Notes under the pieces: model-generated | Seen by the model: the letters and a program-made list of their open reading frames with translations, nothing else | What the model was told of the DNA's origin: nothing | Databases searched by the model: none | Source of the DNA: Chirona hameri | Taxonomy: Eukaryota > Arthropoda > Thecostraca > Balanomorpha > Balanidae | Length of the DNA stretch: 64,000 bases | NCBI GenBank assembly: GCA_036785665.1 | Contig: JAXIVJ010005995.1 | Coordinates: forward strand, 1 to 64,000 | Direction: 5' to 3' | In this document: positions 23,324 to 54,804 of the stretch, piece after piece | Layout: every line of letters begins with the position of its first letter | Numbering within the stretch: the first letter of the stretch is position 1 | Translations under genes and position numbers: made by a program

Positions 23324-25435
23324 GTTCCAAACTTCAGCCGGGCTGATTTTGATGGTATTAGAAATGACCTCGCACAGATAAAATGGAACGTTGAGTTGGC
23401 AGGTTTAGATGCATGTGGGGCCTGGAATGTTTTCAAAGCTAGATTAAGCCAAATTCAGAATCGGCATATACCCCTCAGGCACAAACGTAACAGAACCAAG
23501 GGCAAACCAGTTTGGCTTACCCCAGAAGTAAGGAGTGCTATACAAGCTAAAAGAAGTGCATTTGGCATTTTGAAGGGATCTTCACTAGATATAAATCAGA
23601 AGGCCTACCAGAATGCAAGAAATTCAGTTAAGAAAAAGGTCAGAGCAGCTAAAAGGGCAAAGGAACTTGATTTAGCTAGACATTGTAATGCAGATAGTAA
23701 GAAGTTCTTCAGTTTTTATAAGTTCAGTACAGTTTCCAAAAATATAGGTCCATTTAAGGTAGATGATGTGTTAGTTAGCAAGGACAGTGAAATGGTTGAA
23801 GTGCTTAATGATCAGTTTCAATCTGTCTTTACTATCGAGGACCAGAGTAGTATTGCAGCACTTCAGCCTGAGCTAGAGACAGAGGAGACTATAGGAGAGC
23901 TAGGTGGCATAAGTAGTGAACTTGTTCTAGAATATCTAAAGAAAGTAAGGCCTAACAAGGCAGAAGGACCTGATGAAATCCATGCTAGACTTTTAAGAGA
24001 ATCTGAAAGGGAGTTGTCGGTTCCATTAGCCATAATATTTTCTAAATCACTCGCAGATAGTAAAATTCCACTTGATTGGAAAAGAGCAAATGTTGTTCCT
24101 ATTCATAAAAAGGGAGATAGAAGTAAAGAGGAAAACTATAGACCAGTTAGTCTGACCTCATTAGTCTGCAAGGTGCTTGAATCAATCATCAAAGATAAGA
24201 TTGTTGAATTCTTGGAGCAAAATGAACTCATCAAGGATACACAGCATGGCTTTAGGAAGGGCCGTTCTTGTTTAACTAATCTTCTGGAGTTTTTGGATGT
24301 TGCAACAGATAGCTTTGATCAGGGTAAACAGCTAGATGTAGCTTTTCTTGATTTCAGTAAAGCATTTGACAAAGTCCCCCATACAAGACTGGGGTTGCAA
24401 CTTAAAATTCATGGGATCAGGGGCAAGATTCTGGATTGGATAGAAACGTGGCTTTCAGGACGCCAGCAAAGGGTTATATTGAATGGGTGCCAATCACAAT
24501 GGAAGGAGGTTCTCAGTGGGGTTCCACAGGGCTCAGTCCTGGGCCCATTGCTTTTTATAATATTTGTGAATGCAATTGAGAACAGTATAGACAGCAAAGT
24601 CTTGAAATTTGCAGACGATCTAAAAGTTGTCAGGATTATTAGAGGAAAACATGATCAGGATGTTTTTCAATCAGATCTGGACAAGCTAGTTGAGTGGTCT
24701 GAAGCATGGCAGATGAAATTCAATTTGAGTAAATGTAAGATTATGCACGCTGGACGGGTTAGCAGTAAACATAGGTATGAAATGGGTGGGCAGAAAATGG
24801 AGCAGATTGAAAAGGAAAGAGATTTAGGTGTCGTGGTAAACAATAGACTATCAGCGTCAGACCAGGTTGTAGAAGCTAGGAAAAAGGCACTTAGAATGCT
24901 AGGGGCCATTAACAGAAATGTTTCCTACAAGAGTGAAAAGGTAATAACAAAACTGTATTGTGCATACGTTAGACCACATTTGGAGTATTGTGTACAAGCC
25001 TGGTCTCCAACATATGAGAAAGATTGCTGGTTGTTAGAAAGAGTTCAAAAAAGGGCAACAAAAATGGTTAATTGTCTTGGTAGTTTACCTTATGAAGATA
25101 GATTAAAGAAATTGGGTATGTTTTCACTTAGATATAGAAGGCTAAGAGGAGATCTAATTGAAGTCTTCAAATTTGTAAATAGTCAACATTCTGGATATTT
25201 AAAGGGTATGTTTGAGTTCAATAGGGAAAATCGAGGTAGAGGTCATCAGCATAAACTCATTATGAAACAAAGTAGGACTAGGCTACGACAGTCATTTTTC
25301 AGTAGAAGGGTTGTAGGACATTGGAATATGCTACCAGGGGATGTCGCTGATGCAGTGACACTTGCTTCCTTCAAAATTAGATTAGATAAATACTTTACAG
25401 AGAAGGGATTAGTTCATAAATACTCGTGGGATTAG
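23324..25435 (+). pseudogene. LINE ORF2, C-terminal part: reverse transcriptase
   Basis: The frame resumes directly after the 3' LTR. It shows a linker rich in Lys/Arg, RT block 1-2 (VPIHKKGDRSKEENYRPVSL), HGFRKGRSC, the first catalytic Asp in FLDFSKAFDKV, GVPQGSVLGPLLF and the FADD box (24608-24619). The C-terminal end (HWNMLPGDVADAVTLASFK) is typical of CR1/jockey-group LINEs. The RT itself has no stops, so the main damage to ORF2 is the Gypsy insertion. Confidence 0.9.
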
Positions 25436-25680
25436 CCTTATTTTATGCAGGTAGAGTAAGGTGATTTGAAGGGGCGAGACTGGTGGGGGGGGGGGGGGTG
25501 GGTGTGGGTGTGGGTGTGGGTGTGGGTGTGGGTGTGGGTGTGGGTGTGGGTGTGGGTGTGGGTGTGGGTGTGGGTGTGGGTGTGGGTGTGGGTGTGGGTG
25601 TGGGTGGGGTGGGGTGCAGCCTCGGATGGGCCCAAGAGGCTCTTTGTTGCACTTTTCTTTTATGTCTTTATTTATGTCTT
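25436..25680 (+). repeat. LINE 3' UTR with (GGGTGT)n and TTTATGTC tail
   Basis: The microsatellite (GGGTGT)n runs about 25484-25616, followed by GGGCCCAAGAGGCTCTTTG and a tail with repeats of TTTATGTC. G-rich repeats on the plus strand could form G-quadruplexes. Confidence 0.85.
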
Positions 25681-25682
25681 AT

Positions 25683-26086
25683 GACATTGGAATATGCTAC
25701 CAGGGGATGTCGCTGATGCAGTGACACTTGCTTCCTTCAAAATTAGATTAGATAAATACTTTACAGAGAAGGGATTAGTTCATAAATACTCGTGGGATTA
25801 GCCTTCTTTTATGCAGGTAGAGTAAGGTGATTTGAAGGGGCGAGACTGGTGGAGGGGGGTGGGGGTGGGGTGGGGTGGGGTGAGGTGGGGTGGGGTGGGG
25901 TGGGGTGGGGTGGGGTGGGGTGGGGTGGGGTGGGGTGGGGTGGGGTGGGGTGGTGGGGTGGGGTGGGGTGGGGTGGGGTGGGGTGGGGTGGGGTGGGGTG
26001 GGGTGGGGTGGGGTGCAACCTCGGATGGGCCCAAGAGGCTCTTTGTTGCACTTTTCTTTTGTCTTTATGTCTTTATAAAATAACAT
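25683..26086 (+). mobile_element. Second LINE 3' end, 5'-truncated
   Basis: Repeats the last 120 bp of ORF2 and the 3' UTR of the preceding LINE (matching from about 25318) at high identity, and ends with TGTCTTTA repeats. The microsatellite at the same place in the UTR is (GGGGT)n (25853-26013) instead of (GGGTGT)n. Either a truncated copy landed in the tail of the first, or the end was tandemly duplicated. Confidence 0.85.
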
Positions 26087-26183
26087 GTTATTTTGACCTT
26101 ATCACAAACTAGAAAACGTACGACATGATCTATGTGGGATATTTTCCATTGATTGTGATCAATTGTGCCCTTGCATACCTAAT

Positions 26184-28591
26184 CAGGGGCGCAGCCAGAC
26201 CTTCAGAAAGGGGGGGGGGGGGCAAGCACCTGGGAGAGGCCCCCACCCACAACAAAATACCCCTGGATATGAAAAACTCTACGGATTTCGGCCACTTTAT
26301 TTTGTGAGGCCCCCTTTTTAGCATTTTTTCTTCGTCTACTTTTGATGAGCTGGATTGGACCAGGACCCTCAGTAGGCATTGTACTGAGCGTATTGTTACA
26401 TACAGGAGAGAAAACATATCTTAGCCATGACAACAGGTTAGGGTCGGCTTTTGAGTGTGGGAGCGGCTGAAATGACATAAATATACCCCCATTTTGATAC
26501 GTGTATTTAAGCTTTTGCAGCATTTTGAATGTGGATTTTCATGTTATAGTAGGTAGGTATGTACTTGCTAGTTAGCGCCGCTTCGCGGCGCGAAATTTTT
26601 ACGGTTTTACCTGATAAAACCCAGAAATATAGGCGGTGTTCCTTGTAGAGGATAATAAGTTAAAATTGATATTCATTCAATTCAGCGTTACGACGAACCG
26701 ATGACGATGGCTATGGCTTCGTTATGACGATGACTACCGATGTGACGCCGCGAAGCGGCGTGAAAATGTTAATTTTAGGTCCTGGAAAACGAAATGTTAA
26801 TATTGGAACCAGACCGTGAGGTGAGATGGCTTGGGGAGATGGTCCTGGCCTGTTTTGACTATTAGCTCTTCGGTCCAGAAAATTGTGCACCGCTGGAGCA
26901 GCTTCCGGGTGCCGATCTCCTCGTCTTTGCGTTCGCGTTGCCTTTTTAGGAACTCGGAAAACTAGCTGAACATGTAGCCTGCTTGAAACTTAGAAGTTAA
27001 TATTTTATGAAGGGAATGGGCCCTGGGGCCAGCAATTACCGACAATGAGAGCCTCTGCCAGACACCTAATGCAATTATTTTCCCCATTTTCCAAATTTGT
27101 ATGAGCAATTGCGAAACTTGTGTCATGCCGCGAAGCGGCGCGACATTTTCCAGTTTTTGACAGCTGGATTTTTACTGCACTGCAAAGACAATTTTTACGA
27201 TAAATTGTTTTTTCCCTCAACAAGTGTGTGTGTGTGTGTGTGTGTGTGGGAGGGAGGGGTCGATCTTCCCCCGCCTTCTAAAAGTGGGGGAAGTTTGCCC
27301 AGACCTCCCCCGACCCTCCCGTCGGCGACGCCCCTGGCTGACAAATATTGCAGCACACACTCCTGAGAGGAAAATTGTTAAATTGTTTTGTACTACCATA
27401 ACCCCCCACCCCCCCCCCCCCCCACCACGAATTCAAAAACGCATCAGACTTATCAAATAACCATTTTGAAACCCAAGAAAACATTGCACCAGGTGGGTCA
27501 GAGTACAGCACATTACCGCTCATTATAACCGCGCCGACCACGGCTAGCAGGCGCTCCAGCTATAGCAAGCGCTGCAGGCGACGGCTAGCAACCCCTGGGC
27601 AGGCTCGAGAGCCCCGTTCACAGACTCAATAGTCCTCTGGGTAAGCTTGAGAGGGCCCTGAACAGACTCAATGGCCCCTTGGCAAGCCGAGAGGCCCCTA
27701 AGCAGACTCTAATAGCCCCTGTGCAGGTTCGAGAGGCCGCTGAACAGGATCAATGGACCATTGGGGAAGCTCGAGAGGCCCCTGCACAGACTAATGGCCC
27801 CTAGGCAGGTTCAAGAGGCCCTTGAACAGACTCAATGGGCCCCTGGGCAAGTTCGAGAGACCCCTGGGCAGGTTCGAGAGGCCCCTGAACAGACTCAATG
27901 GGCCCCTGGGCAAGCTCGGGAGGCCTCTGGGCAGGCTCTAATGACCCCTGGGCAGGTTCGAGAGGCCCCTGCACAGACTCGATGGTCCTCTGGGAAAACT
28001 ATAATGGGCCCCTAGGCAGGTTCAAGGGGCCCCAAAACAGACTATAATGGGCCCCTGGTCAGGCTCGAGAGGCCCCTGAACATACTCAATGGGCCCCTGG
28101 ACATGCTCGAGAGGCCACTGGGCAGGTTTGTTGGGCCGTGGGTGGACTCAATTGGCCCCTAGACAAGTGGACATGCTCTAGAGGCCCCTGGGCAGGTTTT
28201 AGGGGCCCCTGAGTGGGCTCAATGAGCCCCAGGGCATGCTCGAAAGGTCCCTGGGCATATTTTTGCACACTTGAGTGGGCTCAATGGGCCCCTGGACATG
28301 CTGGAGAGGCCCCTAGACAATTTTTGTGTGCCCCTCGGTGGGCTCAATGGGCCCCTGGACATGCCCAAGAGGGCCCCTGGGCCGGCTTCGAAAGCATTTC
28401 AGTGTCTCTGAAGGCCCTTGACATGCACCAGAGTAACTCTTGCCTGGTTTGAGGGCTCCTGTGACTTTTTGAAAGCCATTTAGCTAATGCAAATGGTATC
28501 TGGGCCAATCTCGGCGGGGCCCCCTGTGACCCGTAAGAGGGGGGGGGGGGCAATTGCCCCCCCTTGCCCCCCCCCCCTGGCTGCGCCCCTG
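26184..28591. mobile_element. Non-autonomous hAT element
   Basis: Termini CAGGGGCGCAGCCAG at both ends, perfect over 15 bp. The 8-bp target duplication TACCTAAT is perfect (26176-26183 and 28592-28599). Inside are three GCCGCGAAGCGGC-type short palindromes (about 26578, 26747, 27125), a (GT)n run at 27224-27248 and a GGGCCCCTGG minisatellite. No transposase. Confidence 0.9.
27590..28480. repeat. GGCCCCTGGGCAGGCTCGAGA minisatellite
   Basis: Degenerate units of about 30 bp that alternate GAGAGGCCCCTG and CTCAATGGGCCCCTGG, filling the right part of the hAT element. Confidence 0.85.
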
Positions 28592-30641
28592 TACCTAATG
28601 CCATACAATACATTTTCGATTCATTATGTACCAACCTTTTTTTGAAGAAGCTTCTTATATCCATATTTATTTCAACCACGGTTAAAACACGTGGGAAAGA
28701 AAAGACTAAAGAGGCAAATGTGGTAGGGACAGGCACAGAAGTCAGAACAGACAGACACTATGTTTTATTAGGAAACAGTACACAAAGGGTGCGGTAAACA
28801 ACCAACAGAGCCCATTTCGCGCCATGCCTCATGTCTTCTGCTGTCGAAACGCTGTTTAAATTGCTGCCAAATTCTCTTCAAAAGGGAAAAAAGTCGAAAG
28901 GGGGAAAAGGCCGAGCACATGCTTTTCCAAACGCCTACGATATTGACAAAATGTATTCTTTCCGAGTGAAGTGCAGATAAATGCCTGGGGAGACTGTCCA
29001 AAACTGGAGGGGATAATCCCCCCCCCAGCCTAACGGCTGGGGGGACGGTGTCCCCCCGTCCCCCCCCCTGTGGCGACGCCCCTGCTATTTGTAACAGTTT
29101 CCTGGCTACCCCTATTTGTAACATGGGGGGGGGGGGGGGGCGGCGGATTCCGCCCCCGGAGATCTCGAGATCTACCCGTCCGATTTTCACTAATGAAACA
29201 GCATTTGGTTCCCCTCAACACCCTCTACATTTCTAAAAAATAAAAAATCGAAATTTTTGATAGAGGGGCAACCGGGGGGGGGGGGGCAAAAACTACAGAT
29301 TTTAGTGGTATTGGTGATTCAACACAGCTGTCATGTTTATCAACCGATTTTAGCACAACCAATGGGAATTGATAGAGATTGAATTTGAGATTGATATATG
29401 GCGGTGACTTTGGAAAATTCAAAAATAATAGGCGTGTGCAGGTCACTCAATATCGGGGTGAAATAAATGCGTAATAAAACTATTTTTTATGTTTTTTTAT
29501 AAATGAAATGGTATGTTGTTGTGACATTAGACAAAACAGTTATAAGTCATATGTTTGCCATAGGCGGTACCAGGTTAGTGAAAAAGGGAAGTCAAATGGG
29601 AAAAAATATTAGCCGCAGGCAAGTTGCTACCCAGCACTATAAATAAGTTACAGATCGTTGATAGTTCCTTTTTACATGTTGTACTTCATCATAGGCGTTT
29701 CCTGGATCCAAACTGGGGAGGCGCAATACCGTTTGATAAGTATATTATCCGTTATTATGATACTAAATAGTCAACAGTGACTATTTCACTTACAACTTCA
29801 ATTCACATTTCCTACCCCCCTTTTTACCCTACCTGGACTCGCCTATTTTCTTATAATCGTTCGTAGAGTACCCTGTGGTGCGTGTTTCATCCGAAAACTG
29901 CAGTATGCTATGTCATTGTAGGCCCATGTATCTTATTTTCCTTGCAGTAATATGACCCCCTTCTTCCATTCCTGAGCGCGCCTCTGCAAAAAAATGACTT
30001 TATTCCCTCTCCTGGCCTCATATGTGCATATATCATTATAAGCTAACGTCTATTGCGCCGTAATCGCTGGCATATCGTCATCACCATGCCAGTCCCCCCC
30101 CCCTTCATGTGCCTGAACACGCCCTTGCAACTCTATATGTAATACATTATGCAAATAATGGAAGGAAAAATTATCTTTGACATCTTGATAGCTATACATG
30201 CCTCTTACATCGCTCTATTGGCTTCCCGCCAAGCATTGAATACTTCCTGGAAACCCCCTCCCCCCTTTTCAAGCCCCTGAAGCCGCCTCTGCCATGCAAT
30301 GTTTATGATATTTAATTAACATCAACTAATTTGCACTTGTTGCAATCACCGTAAACCGATGCAACTCCTTCATACTTGAGGCAGTAAGGAAGAAACCGTG
30401 AAGATCGCATTTCCGTATTATCGCCAAATGTCGACGCCGAACCCTCCAAAACCGTGCCCTGTCACCGCCTCTGTTCAGGTTAAGAATTCAAAGAGTTGAC
30501 TCCATAGGTGAAAATCTATTTTGGGAAAAGTCCCAAAATGTCATGGACCTGATCCCAGCCGTTCTGGAGATATCTGCGAAAAATATAAGGGGGGGGGGGA
30601 CGGAATCCGCCCCCCTGTTACAAATAGGGTTAAGAGTTTAA

Positions 30642-31823
30642 CCCGCGCACTGTTGATTTCTCCCCCCCCCCCTCAGGTTTTTCGCAGATAGCGAAAAAAC
30701 GGCAGCGCGCAGCGCCGTCGGGCTTTGGCACACCTGTTAGGACATCAATTACGCACACTTTGCAAAAAAAACTCGTGTCATCTCAGGTCAGGTCACCAGA
30801 CCAGGTCAAGTGACCCCACCTCCAAAAATGTTTGCAGTTGTGCCAAAGCCAGAGTTTCTCGCCGATCAGTTTGAAACTTACAGGATGTCATGAGGGCATA
30901 AGTACTTAAAACTCGTTTATCTTGGAACTTTGATATCGGTGACCTAAGGTCAGGTCAATTTCGTATCCTCCCCACAATACGTCAATGGGGAAATATACAA
31001 ATGCTTCCTATTTCAAGGATATGCATGATATTATTCCAATTACTTCTGGATCACGTTATTATAGGATATTATTGATGATCCAAGTGTAAGTTTTGTTCAT
31101 TGACCCCTATGGGGTCATGGGGTCATTGAGGTCATGCGAGGTCACTATCACTTTTGTTGTCAATAACTCCCGACATCATGAAGATAGAGAAGTAAAACAG
31201 ACAACAATGTGTTTGTCTCGTCGAGACACGTCTCTCCATATGCAACATGTCCTACTTGGGTCACCACTTGACCTTGCCTGAGGTCGAATTTTTCAGTTGA
31301 CTGAAAAAGGTCACCATGTATATCATTCGACGCGCCTTGACGAGATAAACACAATGACGTAAACAGTTGTCCGTTATCGTTATTAAATCAAAAGTAAATG
31401 GCGAAAAACTATTTTGCAAAAAAAGTTTTTTTCTCTTTTTTGACCTCTGGAGCCTCAAATATTGACCTGAGATCAAATTTGAGGACACTTATCGATTGAA
31501 AATTTCACTGGCTGGCGTTTGCTTTTTCCGTTTGTTTCTAACTAGCATAGTATCCGAGAAATATGGGAATTTCTGGAGCGAAGTCCTAAAACAGGAAAAA
31601 AAACTGGAAATTTGACCTTTGATGACCTCTGGTGACCTCAATTTTGACCTGACCTAAACAAATTATGAAATACTTTCGATAGAACTTGTATAAAGATATC
31701 AAATGCCGTTTTCCGCTTGTCGCTACGTAGCATAGTTGTCGAGATATCACGGGGAGGGGGGGGGGGCGAAAATCAACCCCCCTGCAGTTCGTGTTCGGCG
31801 CAAACACCCCTGCAGTGCGCGGG
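30642..31823 (+). mobile_element. TTAA-flanked element, family A, second copy
   Basis: TTAA at 30638-30641 and 31824-31827. The left end is CCCGCGCACTG with a small deletion in the terminal repeat; the right end reads as the reverse complement of CCCGCGCACTGCAGGGG. The interior is collinear with 10919-12118, with AGGTCA sites (AGGTCAGGTCA near 30786) and the same GATATCACGGGG block near the right end. Confidence 0.85.
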
Positions 31824-31827
31824 TTAA

Positions 31828-32707
31828 CCCTCGCCCTACGGGAGCTTTTTCACCTTCGCCCTACGGGGGGGCCTGACAGGCCCCCCTGTTAACTTCTAAA
31901 CCAAGCAACTTAGAGCAATGCGGTAAGAACCAACATGTTGCCTGTCATGAGAGGAATCAGTATGCGATTTTTAGGTTTCAGGTCAACGGATGACCTTCCA
32001 GGTCAAGTGAATGACCTCGGATTTACCACGTCCAGAACAGCGATTTTGCTCTTCAGAAAACCTCAAAATTAGACATTGATAAATGTAAATAAAAAGGCAT
32101 GTTTCTAGACCAGTTTTGGCTCAGATATACAGAAAAGGTAATTATTTGTTCGTATCCTGTAAAAAAAGTCAAAAAAGTTATTTTTAAAAATGACGTCATC
32201 AGCTTCTTACATTTAGGGAGCCATCACTCAGTCAGAAATGAAGATATTGCTTTGAAATTTGGTATGAGTATTGACCATACTCAGTTCTCTTACATATATT
32301 CCGTTTTTTGTTTGTTAAATCTTCGAAAATTCTGATTGTGGGGATTTTAAAAAAACAGTTTTTTTTTACATTTTAGGGGTCAAAAACCCAAAATTTTGCA
32401 AATCTGAGATTGCCATTTTAAAGAGAATGACATTTTGTATTTTTGGTGAATTATGTTTGCAATTTGCTTTAAAACTCTATTTTCTACGATTTTTCAAATA
32501 TTTCTATTTTTACCAACATGACGTCATCAAAACGTCATTATTTCCTATATTTCTCAACCAATTAAAACAAAAATTACAGCCTACGTATAATTGCTGTAAA
32601 CTCAGCTACAAAAAAAATGTTAGCAAGATGCACCGCATGTGTAAAAAGTTATTCAAGAAAAACCTCAGGGTAAAAAAAAACTGTCAGGCCCCACCGTAGG
32701 GCGATGG
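31828..32707 (-). mobile_element. TTAA-flanked element, family B, second copy
   Basis: Shares the TTAA at 31824-31827 with element A on its left and ends at TTAA 32708-32711. Ends are CCCTCGCCCTACGGGAGC and the reverse complement of CCATCGCCCTACGG. Inverted relative to 12152-13047. TGACGTCA occurs at 32191 and 32519. Confidence 0.85.
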
Positions 32708-32711
32708 TTAA

Positions 32712-33999
32712 GACTGAATGAAGAGCCAGAAGCTCCAGGGCGATAACACTAGCAGTTAATTACATTGTAGAAGATACAGGCAGAGTAAAGACACGTGACA
32801 TAGTCATTCACAAAATGGGTGCATCTGTTACGTAAACATATAACGAGAACCAAACAATAGCCATTATAGTTGACAAGAATAAACCACAGCGTACTTCTCA
32901 CATTCGGGAAATGGTCACCACAGTTCCTTTTCAGATTATGTATATCTTGGGCTTTTAAAGGGGAAGCCCAGCAGGGTGTACAATGTTAGCTGGGAAGCCG
33001 TGCCATTTTGTTTGGACGGTACTGTAGAGTGTAGGTAGATGTTGATGATGCTAGGCCATACGAATACCGTAGACGCCCTCGGTGCTGGATAATTCTATGC
33101 TATGGAAAATAAGTGGCACACTATCGTCTTTTACTGGGCATGTGTCTCTCGTTGCTGCTAGGTGCTGAAACCTTACAATGTGTCTATTGAACGTTTGGGT
33201 CACATCATATCTCGCTGACTCATCTCAAAACCTGGCAGGAGCGCATGCAATGTTCAGCACATCGTACACCAAAGCCTGATCATTAGTGCGAGATGAATCA
33301 AACGATATTACGAAGAACTGCTAACTTTTCTATATAATTCACTTCTCATTGCCATCTTTCTTGCTCCATGTTTCCCTTTCGCGGCGCCTCAGCCTGAGCT
33401 CAACACTCAACATTCAGCAAACCTGCCATCATACGAGGCATCTCAATATATTTCGACACGTGCAGAACCCAGCGCGTCCATGGCAGCACGCCACAAGGAT
33501 GCAGCAACCTGACGCCAACAGGGCAATCGCGGGGCACTGCACCTAACAGGGTCATATTGCACGATACTGACACAGATATGGATGGCAAGGTTGGCCGCTG
33601 TACCCATGGCTCCCGGCAGAACAGCGCATATCAATCTGTGCACGTGTCTACAAATGTATATCAAACGAATGCAATATCAAATGAAAATTAACACACAGCT
33701 GAAAAATTACAAACATGATCGCTGCTCATTGGATAAGTCCCGAGATACTCGAAAAACAATGATGTTCTGATTTGGACGTCCGTGTGGAACAAAACACAAC
33801 TCTCTCCAAAGTCTGCTGATGGGGTCGGTACAGGCGGTCTTCGACGGTAAATAATCACGTACCGCAGCACATACATCCGTCTGCGGAGATTTGCTATTGG
33901 GTTGACATTGTATCCGCACTTGGCAGCACTGACTCGCCGAAAGCCAGTCCAGACTTTAGCTCACATTTGTGACAGCGCGGAACGGGGTATCCGACGCGT
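32712..33999. other. Non-coding, no recognised feature
   Basis: Unique DNA downstream of the PISD 3' end. Open frames are short and show no family similarity that I can recognise. Confidence 0.4.
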
Positions 34000-34470
34000 C
34001 CCACCGCCCTCTTCAGGTTCGATCACAGGGTCCCACCGCCCGCCCAGGTCCCGATCACAGGGCCCCACCGGCCGCCCCCAGGTCCCGATCACAGGGTCCC
34101 ACCAGCCGCCCCCAGGTCCCGATCACGGGGTTCCACAGGGCCAGGCAGGCCACCCCAGGCCCCGATCACAGGGCCCCAAAGACTTCCCCAGGTCCCGATC
34201 GGCCCCGATCACCGGTCATCCCACTGGGTGGGCCCCCGACCACAGGGCCTCACAGGGTCTCACCTGCCATTCAGTGGGTCCCTGGCGCCATCACAGGGTC
34301 CCGCCGCCACCTGGGAGAAGGCACCGGGCTGACTGCCCGTCGGGTACACGGCGGCACGGCGGGACACACCCTCCCCCGCCCGCGCTGTGGCCCGCACCCG
34401 CCCGCCGTCGGGTACATCGCGGCAGGGCGGGACACACCCTCCCCGCCCGCGCTGTGGCCCGCCCCCGCCC
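34000..34470. repeat. GC-rich tandem repeats
   Basis: About 34000-34310 repeats CCGATCACAGGGYCCCACC in units of roughly 30-35 bp. About 34335-34470 has two to three copies of a longer unit with GGCGGGACACACCCTCCC and CGCGCTGTGGCCCGC. Confidence 0.8.
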
Positions 34471-34737
34471 GTAACGCACAGATTGGAAGCATTGGCCACA
34501 CGACTGGCGACTGCACATCACAGTTGGTTTACCGCAGCTCGCTGCGCGCGTCAACCCACAGCAGACACGCGGGCCTGCTCTGTGCGTCCACCAGCGCGAC
34601 TGCGCCACGGCTGCTCGCCGCGGGAGCTCTTACAAAACAGAGCGTACTCAGTACACAGGCCGATATGGCAGAAAACGCCTCGTGAGTACGAGCGACAGAG
34701 CTCGTAACAATTCGCTCACACGGTTCACTAGGTTGAC

Positions 34738-34850
34738 ACCGCTATCACTGGTCAGGGCAGCAGTCAGCTCAGCGGTCAGCTCAGCGGTCAGCTCAGCAGT
34801 CAGCCCAGCAGTCAGCTCAGCGGCTGTAGTCAACGGTTGAGCCCGGCGTC
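34738..34850. repeat. 12-bp minisatellite near PISD 3' end
   Basis: Roughly nine copies of GTCAGCTCAGCG with minor changes. It lies within 170 bp beyond the PISD stop codon, so it may be part of the 3' UTR. Confidence 0.8.
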
Positions 34851-34903
34851 TCAGCTCAGAGGTCAGCACCTGCAGGGTGTCCAGCTGCCCGTGTCAGCGG
34901 CGG

Positions 34904-54782
<19,879 letters not shown>

Positions 54783-54804
54783 CTGTCGGGGCACAGGAGT
54801 CACC

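Larger units (their letters stand above)
16100..25680 (+). mobile_element. CR1-type LINE, interrupted
   Basis: A non-LTR retrotransposon about 4.2 kb long without its insert. It has an ORF1 with coiled coil and SGNH esterase, an ORF2 with AP-endonuclease and reverse transcriptase, and a 3' tail ending in TTTATGTC-like repeats. Esterase in ORF1 is known from CR1-clade LINEs. A (GGGTGT)n microsatellite lies in the 3' UTR. The 5' boundary is uncertain; a poly-A tract lies at about 16076-16099. A Ty3/Gypsy element splits ORF2. Confidence 0.8.
15799..29084. mobile_element. hAT element carrying LINE, Gypsy and second hAT
   Basis: Terminal inverted repeats are CAGGGGCGTCGCCAC at both ends. The 8-bp target duplication CTATTTGT is perfect (15791-15798 and 29085-29092). 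The target lies inside the terminal repeat of the family C element. Most of the 13.3-kb span is later insertions; native sequence remains at about 15799-16100, 26087-26183 and 28592-29084. G/C-runs lie just inside the ends. No hAT transposase was recognised. Confidence 0.85.
15789..30629. mobile_element. TTAA-flanked element, family C (outer shell of nest)
   Basis: TTAA at 15785-15788 and at 30630-30633 flank the termini. The left end begins CCCTATTTGT and is cut by the hAT insertion. After the hAT the left arm resumes at 29093 (AACAGTTTCC), with a second TIR-like copy CCCTATTTGTAACATGGG at 29109. The right end is the reverse complement of CCCTATTTGTAACAGGGGGG, next to CGGATTCCG. Native sequence is about 1.55 kb. 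An inverted relative occupies 61483 to the window end. Non-coding. Confidence 0.75.
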
